Shown in pieces: positions 8,060-16,943 of a stretch of 64,000 nt of DNA. The notes beneath the pieces were generated by a model. The model was not told the DNA's origin. It did no database searches and was given only the letters and a program-made list of their open reading frames with translations. Where the stretch lies: positions 1 to 64,000 of the forward strand of contig NZ_BAEP01000064.1 in assembly GCF_000315015.1 (NCBI RefSeq), written 5' to 3'. Position numbers and translations under genes: made by a program. The first letter of the stretch is position 1, and each line of letters starts with the position of its first letter. The DNA is from Paraglaciecola mesophila KMM 241. GTDB lineage: Bacteria; Pseudomonadota; Gammaproteobacteria; Enterobacterales; Alteromonadaceae.

Positions 8060-9982
8060 CTACTTTGCGTTGACTTCTTCTATTGACCAATCATCTGTTC
8101 GAAAGGGCACCGCAGGTAAGTTTTCATTGTTGGTAAGGTTGGCAATAGGGTTATCGGCCCAGGCGTACCGCACCGCCACGGGTTTGTTAATCTCTGGGTG
8201 AGAAACGATTACTTTTGAGCCTTCAATATGCGCAATTGCCTTACGAAAGACCTTATCTGCGCCAGCAATAGTAAAGCCTTTTAATGGGGTGTTGTCAGCC
8301 GTGCTCAGTCCTTCGGCATTGTTAAATTCAAGCTCAATTTTGCCTTGATTGGCACTCAGCCCGACAAAGTCTGGGCCGCTTGCCACTAAGCTAAGCCCAT
8401 AAACCTTAGGGGCAGCTTGGCGCCATAAACGCTCTCCTACTTGGCGTTTTTGTTTGGGGTGTAAATCATCCGCACTGCCTACGTCTATGGACACTGCCAT
8501 CCCAGTATTGGGTACAAATAGTGTTTGTCGCTGGGCATCTCGCAGGTAAGCCCATTTGCTGTTAGGTTGCAATTCACTTGGTGGAAGATAAGCGGATATT
8601 TGTACGAATAGAAATGGCAGTCCAGGTGCTTGGGCTCGCTCGCGCCAGTTGGAGATTAAGTTGCTAAAAAGGGTGTGGTAATACTCATGCTTGTTTATGT
8701 TGCTTTCACCTTGATACCAAATCACGCCTTTGGCGGTATAAGGCAGTAATGGGTAGATCATAGCATTGTATAAAAAGCTCGGAGTAAAGCTGTAATTGAT
8801 CACTTTAGGCATAGGGGCTTCGATGTTGTTATTGAGCCGCCAATGTGACGAAATGTCCGATTTGACGTCGTCTATGTCTAAATATATTTGTCCTTTTTTA
8901 CCGATAGTCACTTGGTTATTCCAATCACTATTGACGCGCAGGGTGATAATATTTCTGCCTTGTCGCAATAATGCTGCGGGTATCGCGTGAACTGACTCAT
9001 TGGTTTTCCAGTCTTCGCTCGCCAAGTGTTGCCCATTTATAAAGATAAAGGCATTTTGCACGATATCGCCGAAACTTAACGTGATAGGGGTGTCGGGCAA
9101 ATTTTTCAACGTGAACTCGCGGCGTAGCCAAACGAAATCATGTAATGGGGTTTTGTTGGGTAATTCTATGTGTTGCCAATGGCTATCGTCATAGTCCAAA
9201 CCAATGGCATCTTGCTCTGAGGCGCTTTTAAGATCGTTTATTCGTTGCCATTTTTTTATGCTCTTGGCTTCGTTATCAGCAAGAATTTCGGGCCAGTTTT
9301 GCCGTGTTTTAACCTTTGCACTTTTTTGTGCATAGCCTGGCGTGGCGGCGACAACGTCTAAATCAATCCAGGATTCAGCTGGTGTACCGCCCCAATTACT
9401 CTCGATAATGCCAACTGCAACGTCTTCTTGCTCTTGCAATTTTCTCGCAAAAAACCAGGCAACCGCGGAAAAATAACCCACAGTTTCGGGCGAAGCAACC
9501 TGCCAATGGCTAACAGGCAAGTGACGCTGCTTAGTGGAGGCAACGGTGTCAGGTATGTCAAAAAAGCGAATTAGGGGGAGGTTGGCTGTCGAGATTTCTT
9601 GTTCATTGCCCACCACATCGCCTTTTAATTTCCACTCCATGTTGGATTGTCCGCTGGCTATCCACACCTCACCGAAATACACATCGTGAATGGTTTTTGA
9701 GTCATCAGCGTCAATAGTTAACGTAAAAGGCCCAGCTTTATCGTGCGCAGGCAACACGGTTTCCCAATTACCATTGTGATCCGATTGAGTAAGGTAACGT
9801 TGCCCCAATAAACTTACTGTGATTTTTTGGCCTGGGGGTGCTTGGCCCCAAATTCGTAGCGGTTTTTCTCGCTGCAGTACCATATGGTCGGAAAATAAAG
9901 GTGATAAGGTTAGTGCCTGTACTTTGTTCACACCGCCAATAAAAAAAAGTATTCCTATTAGAATAACGTTTGCCATTGCCAC
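8060..9982 (-). CDS. Sialate O-acetylesterase-like carbohydrate esterase
   Basis: The 640-residue protein has an N-terminal signal peptide (to about residue 23, VQA). It then shows the SASA (sialate O-acetylesterase, SGNH hydrolase) layout: a first catalytic segment with GQSNMEW (Ser113), NWGGTPAESWID, an inserted beta-sandwich region (about 230-380), WYQGESN, and the late DLHPKQKRQVGERLW block that supplies the catalytic Asp/His pair. Such enzymes remove O-acetyl groups from sialic acids or, in marine bacteria, from other acetylated sugars or polysaccharides. It should be periplasmic. The length is normal for the family. It faces the DUF1080 lipoprotein gene, another secreted carbohydrate-type protein. 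The exact substrate is unknown. Confidence 0.88.
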   Translation of the reverse strand: MAMANVILIGILFFIGGVNKVQALTLSPLFSDHMVLQREKPLRIWGQAPPGQKITVSLLGQRYLTQSDHNGNWETVLPAHDKAGPFTLTIDADDSKTIHDVYFGEVWIASGQSNMEWKLKGDVVGNEQEISTANLPLIRFFDIPDTVASTKQRHLPVSHWQVASPETVGYFSAVAWFFARKLQEQEDVAVGIIESNWGGTPAESWIDLDVVAATPGYAQKSAKVKTRQNWPEILADNEAKSIKKWQRINDLKSASEQDAIGLDYDDSHWQHIELPNKTPLHDFVWLRREFTLKNLPDTPITLSFGDIVQNAFIFINGQHLASEDWKTNESVHAIPAALLRQGRNIITLRVNSDWNNQVTIGKKGQIYLDIDDVKSDISSHWRLNNNIEAPMPKVINYSFTPSFLYNAMIYPLLPYTAKGVIWYQGESNINKHEYYHTLFSNLISNWRERAQAPGLPFLFVQISAYLPPSELQPNSKWAYLRDAQRQTLFVPNTGMAVSIDVGSADDLHPKQKRQVGERLWRQAAPKVYGLSLVASGPDFVGLSANQGKIELEFNNAEGLSTADNTPLKGFTIAGADKVFRKAIAHIEGSKVIVSHPEINKPVAVRYAWADNPIANLTNNENLPAVPFRTDDWSIEEVNAK

Positions 9983-10117
9983 TCCGTTTTTGCCTAAACT
10001 AATTCACTGTATGAGTTCTGATACTGACACAATTAGCTTGAGGGTAAAAAATACTTTAGCGGGATATTTAGTTTGGTTTTTCCATGTGCCTTTTTGTCAT
10101 CTGCCAAGGCGGGAATT

Positions 10118-10573
10118 TTAAGACAGGGTTAAGCATTCGCTTTGATTAAAGGGACGTTTAAACGTAAATGCATTTGGCGATTCGCCATTATCGCGCAAAA
10201 AAGTAAGCTTGCTGATAGCTTCGTCAATGCTGGGCGTATGACCTTCTGGGATCCACCACAACACATAGGTGTCTACATCACTATGTTGAAACCACTCTTT
10301 TTTGCGGCGCATAAAATCTCGGTGATGGGTCTTGAACATAAATGCTTTTAGGGCATCAATTGACTCCCACACCGACATATTCACAATCATATTTGGATCA
10401 TCAAAAACCTGAATGTGCGTGGCATCACCGCTGTCATCTTGTAAGCGCCAAATAAAACCTGGGCTTGCTTGGGCTATGGCATTGATAGGCGCTAAATTAT
10501 TCACAAAATCCACCATTTCAGGTGCGTCTATGGGGTATAAAGTGGTAGCAATATTCAATTGGGCTAATGGCAT
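10118..10573 (-). CDS. DUF3291 domain protein
   Basis: This is a cytoplasmic protein of about 151 residues with a DUF3291 pattern: QLNIATTLYPIDAPEMVDFV at the start, the ASPGFIWRLQDD block, the MSVWESIDALKAFMFKTHHRDFMRRKKEWF block and VLWWIPEGHTPS near the end. The fold is expected to be a dimeric ferredoxin-like barrel (ABM/YCII-like), which some families use for small-molecule oxidation, but no activity is established. I start at the ATG at 10573, which has AGGAG seven bases upstream; the ATG at 10597 would place that ribosome site inside the gene. The YCII protein gene lies just upstream on the same strand (about 70 bp), so the two may be co-transcribed. Confidence 0.85.
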   Translation of the reverse strand: MPLAQLNIATTLYPIDAPEMVDFVNNLAPINAIAQASPGFIWRLQDDSGDATHIQVFDDPNMIVNMSVWESIDALKAFMFKTHHRDFMRRKKEWFQHSDVDTYVLWWIPEGHTPSIDEAISKLTFLRDNGESPNAFTFKRPFNQSECLTLS

Positions 10574-10643
10574 ATTGGCTCCTAATGTTGTAATCAACGT
10601 TTAGTGTGTGCGCAAAACCAAGTGTTTGCTTTAAATTCTCGTG

Positions 10644-10934
10644 TTAAATAGGCTCAATGCCCGCACCTATGACAATAGCCCATTGATTCACATGCCAGTT
10701 TTTGACCAGCCCATGGCGCACGTAGGGATCATTTTTGGCAAACTCTTTGGCGACGTTTGGCGAGGCTCCTTCGAATAACAACGCCGCGCCCAAGGTGGGT
10801 TCGGTTAATGCGCCACCTAAGCGCAACTCGCCACGAGCGCATGCAGCTTGCGCTAACTTCAAATGTTCCTCTCTATAGGCCTCACGCTTTTGTAAATAGT
10901 CAGGCTCGACATTGTATGTCAGTAGATAATACAT
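10644..10934 (-). CDS. YCII-family (YciI-like) small protein
   Basis: The 96-residue protein matches the YCII/YciI family in size and pattern: MYYLLTYNVEPDYLQKREAYREEHLKLAQAA with the conserved His in REEHL, GELRLGGALTEP, then LLFEGASPNVAKEFAKNDPYVRHGLVKNWHVNQW. The conserved His/Asp pair (H24 and the Asp of NDPYV) lines the putative active site in relatives. These proteins are small dimeric ferredoxin-like folds of uncertain enzymatic role. It lies upstream of the DUF3291 gene in the same direction and is probably in the same transcript. Confidence 0.85.
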   Translation of the reverse strand: MYYLLTYNVEPDYLQKREAYREEHLKLAQAACARGELRLGGALTEPTLGAALLFEGASPNVAKEFAKNDPYVRHGLVKNWHVNQWAIVIGAGIEPI

Positions 10935-11102
10935 CTTGTTCTCTATTCCTTATCTTATTCCACAGTATGCACTTCAAAGTAGGTTTTGAATTACAAGCAT
11001 CGACAGGAGCGATAGTAGCAAGGAAATAAAGCGGAGTCCGAAGGTAAATGTGCAGAACAAAGTGGGTTGCTGTTTGTTGAAAATAGAGCTAATCGAGCCC
11101 CC

Positions 11103-11127
11103 AAAAAAAAGACCAGCTATGCTGGTC
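11103..11127 (-). terminator. Rho-independent terminator of the alcohol dehydrogenase gene
   Basis: Arms GACCAGC (11111-11117) and GCTGGTC (11121-11127) enclose a three-base loop. On the minus strand the stem is followed by eight T residues. It lies about 50 bp beyond the dehydrogenase stop codon. Confidence 0.8.
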
Positions 11128-11173
11128 TCAATTGTTTTTTAAACATCGGATTAGCTCGCGGATAGGGCGCAGA

Positions 11174-12937
11174 CTATTTAGGAAGTTTAAAGGTCCAAAC
11201 GCTGCCACCTTGGTTAAAGTGTTTAACGCGCTGTGCTACGTCACCACCCCAAAGCGGAACGGCGCCGCCCCAGCCGGATAAAACTGATATGTACTGCTCA
11301 CCGTCCATTTCCCAGGTAACGGGTGAGCCAACTATGCCTGATCCGGTATTGAACTTATATTTTATTGCGCCCGTTTTAGCATCAAATGCAAGCAAATAAC
11401 CTTCAGGGTTGCCCATAAACACCAAGTTACCTGCTGTGGCCAAAACGCCTCCCCATAATGGCGCGTAGTTTTGGTAGCGCCACACTTCTTTGCCTGTTTT
11501 CGGGTCGATTGCTTTCAATACGCCTATATACTCTTCGTTGATGGGTTTAATGGTAAAACCCGCACCGAGGTAAGCAGCGCCTTTTTTATAGGCAGTAGGT
11601 TCGTTCCAAATGTCCATTTCCCATTCGTTCGACGGCACATAAAACAGCTCAGTGTCTTTGCTGTAGGCCATAGGCATCCAGTTTTTGGCGCCTAAGAAGG
11701 CAGGTGCAGAAACAACGGATGTGCCTTGCGTGCCCTCTTTTGATTCCGACGGATCGCCAGGACGGTTGCTATCCACAAAAATGGGGCGCCCATTCTTATC
11801 TAACCCTGATGCCCATGTAATTTTATCGGCAAACGGGAAGCCTCGAATGTAATCACCGTTTTCGCGATTCAATACATAGAAGAAGCCGTTTCTATCCGCA
11901 GAGCCTGCCGCTTTTATGGTTTTCCCGTTTTCTTTGTAATCAAAAGAAATCAGTTCATTTACGCCATCAAAATCCCAACCATCGTGAGGAGTTGATTGAA
12001 AGTGCCACACTATTTTACCTGTATCGGGGTCAATGGCTAAACGGGACGAAGAAAATAAATTGTCGCCGGGGCGAAGGTGAGAGTTCCACGGTGCAGGGTT
12101 ACCTGTGCCGAAGAAGAGTAAATCTACATCAGGATCGTATGTACCGCCTAACCAAGGCGCAGCGCCACCTGATTTCCATAGATCACCAGGCCACGTTTGC
12201 CCTGGCTTTCCGCCCGATATGCCGTTCTCGGTTTTTTTTCCGTCTTTCCATATGTAACCCATGTGGCCTTCAACAGTAGGGCGTTCCCAAACGAGTTGAC
12301 CATTAACTGCATCGTAAGCACGCACTTTACCGACTACACCAAATTCACCACCGGCTACACCCGTTATTATCTTCCCTTTAACGATTATCGGGGCTGCGGT
12401 GATAGAATATCCAGCTTTATAATCTTCGACCTTTTTCTTCCAAACAACTTTGCCTGTGTCTTTATTCAAGGCGACTAATTTGGCGTCTAACGTACCGAAA
12501 ATAACGAGTTCACCATACAGGGCTACACCGCGATTGATCACATCGCAACAAGGCATAATACCGTCAGGTAGGCGTGCATCATATTGCCAAAGTTCGTCAC
12601 CCGTGTTGGCGTCAATCGCATAAACCCGAGAATACGAACCAGTGACATACATGACGCCATCTTTAATCAAGGGTTGTGACTCTTGGCCTCGCTGTTTTTC
12701 GCCGCCCAATGAAAATGCCCAAACGGGGCGTATTTCTTTAACGGTGTCGCCGTTAATTTTTGATAGGGGACTGTAGCGCTGACCTTTGAGGCCCATGCCA
12801 TACGACACCACATCCCCTGTTGTCGCTTGGTCATTTAAAATGTCTTTGTCTGTAACATTAGCGGATACCGCAGGGGACAGTGCAATGGATATGAGCACTG
12901 ATAATGACAATACTGTTTTCATACCTTTATTGTTCAT
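11174..12937 (-). CDS. PQQ-dependent alcohol dehydrogenase, probably lanthanide type (ExaA/PedH class)
   Basis: This 587-residue periplasmic quinoprotein has a signal peptide (cut near SANVTD) and an eight-bladed propeller with repeated W-motifs ([33 protein letters not shown]). The vicinal Cys130-Cys131 forms the disulfide ring typical of methanol/ethanol dehydrogenases. Metal-site residues are Glu198 (GGEFG), Asn280 (GTGNPAPWN) and catalytic Asp322 in [11 protein letters not shown]. Asp324, two residues after the catalytic Asp, is the position that in XoxF and PedH coordinates a lanthanide; calcium enzymes usually carry Ala, Ser or Thr there. It would oxidise alcohols to aldehydes and pass electrons to the neighbouring cytochrome c. 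The ATG at 12937 has AGGAAATAACG before it. PQQ must be made by genes outside the window. Confidence 0.93.
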   Translation of the reverse strand: MNNKGMKTVLSLSVLISIALSPAVSANVTDKDILNDQATTGDVVSYGMGLKGQRYSPLSKINGDTVKEIRPVWAFSLGGEKQRGQESQPLIKDGVMYVTGSYSRVYAIDANTGDELWQYDARLPDGIMPCCDVINRGVALYGELVIFGTLDAKLVALNKDTGKVVWKKKVEDYKAGYSITAAPIIVKGKIITGVAGGEFGVVGKVRAYDAVNGQLVWERPTVEGHMGYIWKDGKKTENGISGGKPGQTWPGDLWKSGGAAPWLGGTYDPDVDLLFFGTGNPAPWNSHLRPGDNLFSSSRLAIDPDTGKIVWHFQSTPHDGWDFDGVNELISFDYKENGKTIKAAGSADRNGFFYVLNRENGDYIRGFPFADKITWASGLDKNGRPIFVDSNRPGDPSESKEGTQGTSVVSAPAFLGAKNWMPMAYSKDTELFYVPSNEWEMDIWNEPTAYKKGAAYLGAGFTIKPINEEYIGVLKAIDPKTGKEVWRYQNYAPLWGGVLATAGNLVFMGNPEGYLLAFDAKTGAIKYKFNTGSGIVGSPVTWEMDGEQYISVLSGWGGAVPLWGGDVAQRVKHFNQGGSVWTFKLPK

Positions 12938-13101
12938 CGTTATTTCCTCATGAAATTTTAGTTTTTTGCGTGTTTATATTCAGGGTCTAATTAAGGTTAT
13001 TGCTGTATATTTCATATCGTTAAAACGGAACCTTCATTAGGGTATATGCATAGTATTCTGTGTATTTATTTGGCTCTATGACTCAGGCGTAGGATATTTA
13101 T

Positions 13102-13127
13102 TCATCACTTAGTAGGAGAGCTTAAGG
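13102..13127 (-). promoter_or_regulatory. Weak copy of the island motif upstream of the dehydrogenase
   Basis: The bases TCATCACTTAGTAGGAG followed by AGCTTAAGG resemble the stronger CTCNTNCTTTAGNA sites at 14549 and 18618, including the trailing CTTAAG seen after the 18618 site. The core has one base fewer. It lies about 170 bp upstream of the dehydrogenase start. It is offered as a candidate only. Confidence 0.3.
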
Positions 13128-13134
13128 CGTACGT

Positions 13135-14019
13135 TCAAGGAGAGTAATACTCAGGGGCTTCATATATTGTCTGGTAGCCATCGAAAATCTTTTTCATGGT
13201 CCCATTCTTCGTCATTTCCTCAACGATATCGCCTATGGCATAACCCAACTGACGATGATCTGTTTTAACGGCCATGCCGATGTCCCACTTTTGTTTGCCA
13301 ATATTAGGGAAACCGTTTTGCGCCAAGGGATAATGCTGGTTGCTTAAGCGGCTTTGGTAGTAACTGATTTGACTGCGCATGCCCATCACGGCGTCTATCT
13401 CTTTTGCTTGCATTGCTTGTATCGCCAAAGGGATGGTGACAAATTGTTTGCTTCTGTCGCGCATACGCCCAGCAAAGGCTGACATCAAATAGAACTGAGG
13501 AATAGAATCGTTTTCAACGCCTATGTCATGGTACTGAAAAACAGCAATTGTCGGCACCGATTCAATCGCTGATTGGTCATATACTATCTGCCATGATTCC
13601 ACATGATAGGGGGCAAACATATGCACTTGCCCATTCACCAATTCACCTATGTCATCGCGTTTTAAGCTGTATTTTTTATCATAAGGGACCCGCAGCATTA
13701 GGTCTGCAACGGTGCGATCGAGGAAATGTCCCTTCCAGATATTATTACGTAGGTCATCTTCTACGGACTCATCCGCAGTGGCCCATTTTAACTTGAGCTC
13801 TACGCCTAGTTGCTGAGCAATATGTTTGGCTATTTCCACGTCAATGCCCAAATCTTTGCCGTCTTTTTGAAATGAGAAAGGCACAAAATCGCGATATACG
13901 GCAACCGTAATAAAATGGGTTTGTATTATGTCATCGTAAGGGCGGGCTAGACTCATTTCACTGGAAAACAGTGCGAAAGCCGCCCACAAAATCCGAAGCA
14001 AGGTTTTACTGGGTGTCAC
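13135..14019 (-). CDS. Quinoprotein-associated periplasmic binding protein (XoxJ/MxaJ-like)
   Basis: The 294-residue protein has a signal peptide (to about residue 25) and the type-3 solute-binding fold: ITVAVYRDFVPFSFQKDGKDLGIDVEIAKHIAQQLGVE at the start, and a second-lobe block ending GYAIGDIVEEMTKNGTMKKIFDGY. It matches the MxaJ/XoxJ group always found beside PQQ alcohol dehydrogenases. That group is thought to assist activation or cofactor loading of the dehydrogenase or interaction with its cytochrome, rather than nutrient import. Its start overlaps the end of the cytochrome c gene by 14 bases, and the dehydrogenase follows 197 bp downstream. The order cytochrome, XoxJ-like, dehydrogenase supports one functional unit. 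Confidence 0.85.
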   Translation of the reverse strand: MTPSKTLLRILWAAFALFSSEMSLARPYDDIIQTHFITVAVYRDFVPFSFQKDGKDLGIDVEIAKHIAQQLGVELKLKWATADESVEDDLRNNIWKGHFLDRTVADLMLRVPYDKKYSLKRDDIGELVNGQVHMFAPYHVESWQIVYDQSAIESVPTIAVFQYHDIGVENDSIPQFYLMSAFAGRMRDRSKQFVTIPLAIQAMQAKEIDAVMGMRSQISYYQSRLSNQHYPLAQNGFPNIGKQKWDIGMAVKTDHRQLGYAIGDIVEEMTKNGTMKKIFDGYQTIYEAPEYYSP

Positions 14020-14446
14020 TGACAGACTCTAACCAGCTACGAATGGCCCACAATGCTTCCTGATTGAGGTGTTCGGTCATTTTAGGCATATAAACAGCAC
14101 CGTTTCGTACGGCCCCATTTTGCACGCGATATACGTACCATTCGTCTCCATCATAGTCTGGAGCTAACATACGTAAATCAGGTGCTATACCGCCAGAGAC
14201 GCCACCTAGGCCATGACATCGCGCACAGTTCTGATTGTAAGCTGATGAGCCAACTCGCAAAATTTCGTCACGATCATGACCTTCTGCATCACGGTAAGGG
14301 TTGGTGTCAGACCATTCTTCGCCTAACTCTGGTATGGTTGATGTATCAACACTCTGCGGGGTCACAGAGCCATGTGCAGCCAAACCAAAAGAACAAGTAG
14401 TTATGGCTGCTATAAAAATACTGCGGCTTAATGTATGTCTAATCAT
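14006..14446 (-). CDS. pedF: Cytochrome c-550 (PedF type), electron acceptor of the alcohol dehydrogenase
   Basis: This small periplasmic c-type cytochrome of about 146 residues has a signal peptide (to about residue 26) and one haem motif, CARCH (Cys74, Cys77, His78). YMPKM near the end supplies the likely Met axial ligand. The region with ELGEEWSDTNPYRD and the GGVSGGIAPDLRML block are typical of the PedF/ExaB-like group that takes electrons from PQQ alcohol dehydrogenase and passes them to the terminal oxidase. I use the ATG at 14446; a GTG codon precedes it. It is the first gene of the leftward unit and overlaps the XoxJ-like gene. Confidence 0.9.
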   Translation of the reverse strand: MIRHTLSRSIFIAAITTCSFGLAAHGSVTPQSVDTSTIPELGEEWSDTNPYRDAEGHDRDEILRVGSSAYNQNCARCHGLGGVSGGIAPDLRMLAPDYDGDEWYVYRVQNGAVRNGAVYMPKMTEHLNQEALWAIRSWLESVSDTQ

Positions 14447-14548
14447 CACCGTTTATCCTCTTTGTATGTAACTGGTTAGTCATTTAATCAACGAGGTTCA
14501 GCTTACCCATCTGCGGGGCATCCACACATTGCACTTTAGCTAGATTAA

Positions 14549-14571
14549 ATCTCATCCTTTAGGATGATTTT
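14549..14571. promoter_or_regulatory. Candidate operator in the divergent cytochrome/ABC promoter region
   Basis: TCATCCTTTAGGATGA (14552-14567) is a perfect inverted repeat of TCATCC around TTTA. Extended to TCTCATCCTTTAGGATGA it aligns with sites at 18618 and 37649 over CTCNTNCTTTAGNA. It sits about 100 bp from the cytochrome start and 140 bp from the ABC start. A binding site for the LuxR-type regulator at 29279 is inferred, not shown. Confidence 0.45.
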
Positions 14572-14709
14572 TAACAAAATTTCTACGTGAAATTACACTT
14601 AACTCTTTAAATTCAGTTGGTTAGCTGTTGTAGGGTAGAATTTCCAACACACGTGTTCTTCTATATGCTGATGTCACAAGTCGTTTTAGCGTGAATAGAG
14701 GAACGGACT

Positions 14710-15927
14710 ATGAACAAGGAAATAAGCCAATTAATAAGGTGCAAAATAAGCGCTATTAAACGTCTGACTTGGGTTTTGTCTACAGTTTGTATTTTGCTAT
14801 TTAACGGCCAATCGGCCGCTGAAAATGCTCCCCTTAGTTTTGAGGTGAGTTATTTGAAGCTATTAAAAGACCACGTCGCAACGTTCAGTAATATTAATGC
14901 GTTACCTGAAGACAGTGGCTTGCTTGGTGCGCAGTTGGCAGTGAATGATGCTAACTCAACGGGTAAGTTTATCGGTCAGACGTTTACATTATCTCAGTTT
15001 GAGTTAAACGCTTCTCAGGACTTGCTCAAACGAATTGAGCAGCAGTTTAAAAGTGGTGTATTCGTATTTCTTGTCAGTGGCGACAGTGGTGTGTTTGAAG
15101 CCATAGATCGATGGGCGAAAAACAAACCGGTGCTGGTATTTAATGTCAGCGAGCCTGCGGATGATATGCGCCAAACCTTGTGTTTGTCATCTGTGTTGCA
15201 CACGGTCCCGAGTTACCGAATGAAGTCAGACGCATTGGCTCAATGGCTTGTGGCAAAGCGGTTATCGAAAATACTGCTGATCAAAGGTGAGGGGTCGACC
15301 GATGAGCATATAGCACATGCGTTTTCTCTTGCAGCAAAACGTTTTGGGTTAAACATTATTGAGCAAAAAGTGTGGAATTTTAACACTGACTTGCGGCGCA
15401 GTACCCAGCAAGAAATTCCGATATTTACCCAAACCTCTCGACCTTATGATGTGGTTTTTGTCGCTGATGCTCACAAGGACTTCGCCGAATTCATACCTTA
15501 CAACACATACTTGCCAAGGCCGGTTATCGGTTCAGCTGGCTTAGAAGCGCTGGCATGGCATCGAGTTATAGAGCAATGGGGCGCGGCGCAACTGCAAAGT
15601 CGTTTTCGCAAAATGACGGCAAGAGACATGAATGAATTGGATTTCAGTGCTTATTTAGCGGTACGAAGTATTGCCCAGGCGGCTCAGCAAACAGATTCAG
15701 GCAAACCTGCTGAGTTGATTAAGTATATTCATTCTGATGCCTTTGAATTGGCCGCATATAAAGGGCGTAAGCTCAGTTTTCGCTCATGGAATGGTCAGTT
15801 AAGAATGCCTTTGGCATTGGTGCAGCCAAACGCTTTTGTGTCTGAATCGCCCCAAGTTGGAATGCTACATCCGACAAACGAACTTGATACCTTGGGTTTT
15901 GATGCACGTGAAATGCGATGCAAATGA
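14710..15927 (+). CDS. ABC transporter substrate-binding protein of the PQQ-ADH system (PedA1-like)
   Basis: The 405-residue periplasmic protein has a signal peptide ending about residue 37 (QSAAENAP). Its fold is that of a Leu/Ile/Val-type periplasmic binding protein (GLLGAQLAVNDANSTGKFIGQTF, FVFLVSGDSGVFEAIDRWA, KILLIKGEGSTDEHIAHAFSLAAKRFG). It matches the specialised family of binding proteins found only with PQQ-dependent alcohol oxidation. In Pseudomonas putida the corresponding ABC system PedA1A2BC is needed for rare-earth-dependent growth, so import or handling of lanthanide is the likely role. It starts a rightward operon with the beta-propeller, ATPase and permease genes, and is divergent from the cytochrome gene. 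Confidence 0.85.
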   Translation: MNKEISQLIRCKISAIKRLTWVLSTVCILLFNGQSAAENAPLSFEVSYLKLLKDHVATFSNINALPEDSGLLGAQLAVNDANSTGKFIGQTFTLSQFELNASQDLLKRIEQQFKSGVFVFLVSGDSGVFEAIDRWAKNKPVLVFNVSEPADDMRQTLCLSSVLHTVPSYRMKSDALAQWLVAKRLSKILLIKGEGSTDEHIAHAFSLAAKRFGLNIIEQKVWNFNTDLRRSTQQEIPIFTQTSRPYDVVFVADAHKDFAEFIPYNTYLPRPVIGSAGLEALAWHRVIEQWGAAQLQSRFRKMTARDMNELDFSAYLAVRSIAQAAQQTDSGKPAELIKYIHSDAFELAAYKGRKLSFRSWNGQLRMPLALVQPNAFVSESPQVGMLHPTNELDTLGFDAREMRCK

Positions 15928-15953
15928 GCCACCAATATCAATAGAGGTCACTT

Positions 15954-16943
15954 ATGAAAAAAAACACTTTTAATATGTCGCTGTTATTAGCGATGTTGCT
16001 TGGCTGTAACGCAATCACTCAGGCACAAGCAGAAGAACTTGCTTACGTATCAAATGAAAAAGACAACACCATTTCAGTTATCAATCTTGCCCAGCACAAA
16101 GTACTGCGCGAGTTTGACGTTGGTCAGCGACCCCGAGGGTTGGTACTGAGCCACGATGGCTCTACTGCTTATCTGTGCGCCAGTGACTCTGACAGCATTC
16201 AGATCATTGATTTAGTCGATGAAACCGTTACAGGAGACTTACCTTCAGGGGAAGACCCGGAAACCATTGCTCTGCACCCCGATGGCAAAATCATTTATAC
16301 CTCAAACGAAGATGATGCCCTGCTAACGGTTATTGATATTGGGTCGAGACAAGTGATAACGCAAATCGATGTGGGTGTAGAGCCCGAAGGACTTGCTGTA
16401 AGCCCTGACGGAAAACTTGTTGTGGTTACCTCAGAAACAACCAATATGGTGCACTGGATAGACACAGAAACTTATGAAAACATTGATAACTCACTGGTCG
16501 GCGCACGCCCGAGATCGGCCAAGTTCTCGCAAGATGGCAAGCAACTCTGGGTTAGCTCTGAAATTGGTGGCACTTTAAGCGTGTTTGACGTCAATACTCG
16601 TCAGGTTATACATGAATTTACCTTCGCTATTTCAGGGGTACATAGGGACAAAGTTCAACCCGTCGGGGTGGAATTGAGCAGGGACGGCACAACTGCCTTC
16701 GTTGCACTGGGGCCAGCAAATCATATTGCGATCATTGATGTTGCTAGTATGGATATTGAAGAATACTTATTGGTGGGCAGACGAGTTTGGCAATTAGCCT
16801 TTAATCAAGACCAAAGCAAGCTGTTAACCACCAATGGTGTTAGCGGCGATGTGTCGGTGATTGATATTGCAAAACGTAAGGTCACGCATTCTATCAAGGT
16901 AGGGCGCTATCCTTGGGGCGTAGTAGTGCGTGGCGCAAAATGA
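15954..16943 (+). CDS. YVTN beta-propeller protein of the PQQ-ADH system (PedA2-like)
   Basis: The 329-residue exported protein (signal peptide to about residue 27, AQAEE) contains about seven repeats of the YVTN type, such as AYVSNEKDNTISVINLAQHK, AYLCASDSDSIQIIDLVDE and IYTSNEDDALLTVIDIGSRQ. They form a seven-bladed propeller. It belongs to the propeller family tied to PQQ-dependent catabolism and encoded between the binding protein and the ATPase of the same ABC system. Its role is not established; it may be an accessory binding protein. It starts 26 bp after the previous gene and its stop overlaps the next start (ATGA). Confidence 0.87.
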   Translation: MKKNTFNMSLLLAMLLGCNAITQAQAEELAYVSNEKDNTISVINLAQHKVLREFDVGQRPRGLVLSHDGSTAYLCASDSDSIQIIDLVDETVTGDLPSGEDPETIALHPDGKIIYTSNEDDALLTVIDIGSRQVITQIDVGVEPEGLAVSPDGKLVVVTSETTNMVHWIDTETYENIDNSLVGARPRSAKFSQDGKQLWVSSEIGGTLSVFDVNTRQVIHEFTFAISGVHRDKVQPVGVELSRDGTTAFVALGPANHIAIIDVASMDIEEYLLVGRRVWQLAFNQDQSKLLTTNGVSGDVSVIDIAKRKVTHSIKVGRYPWGVVVRGAK

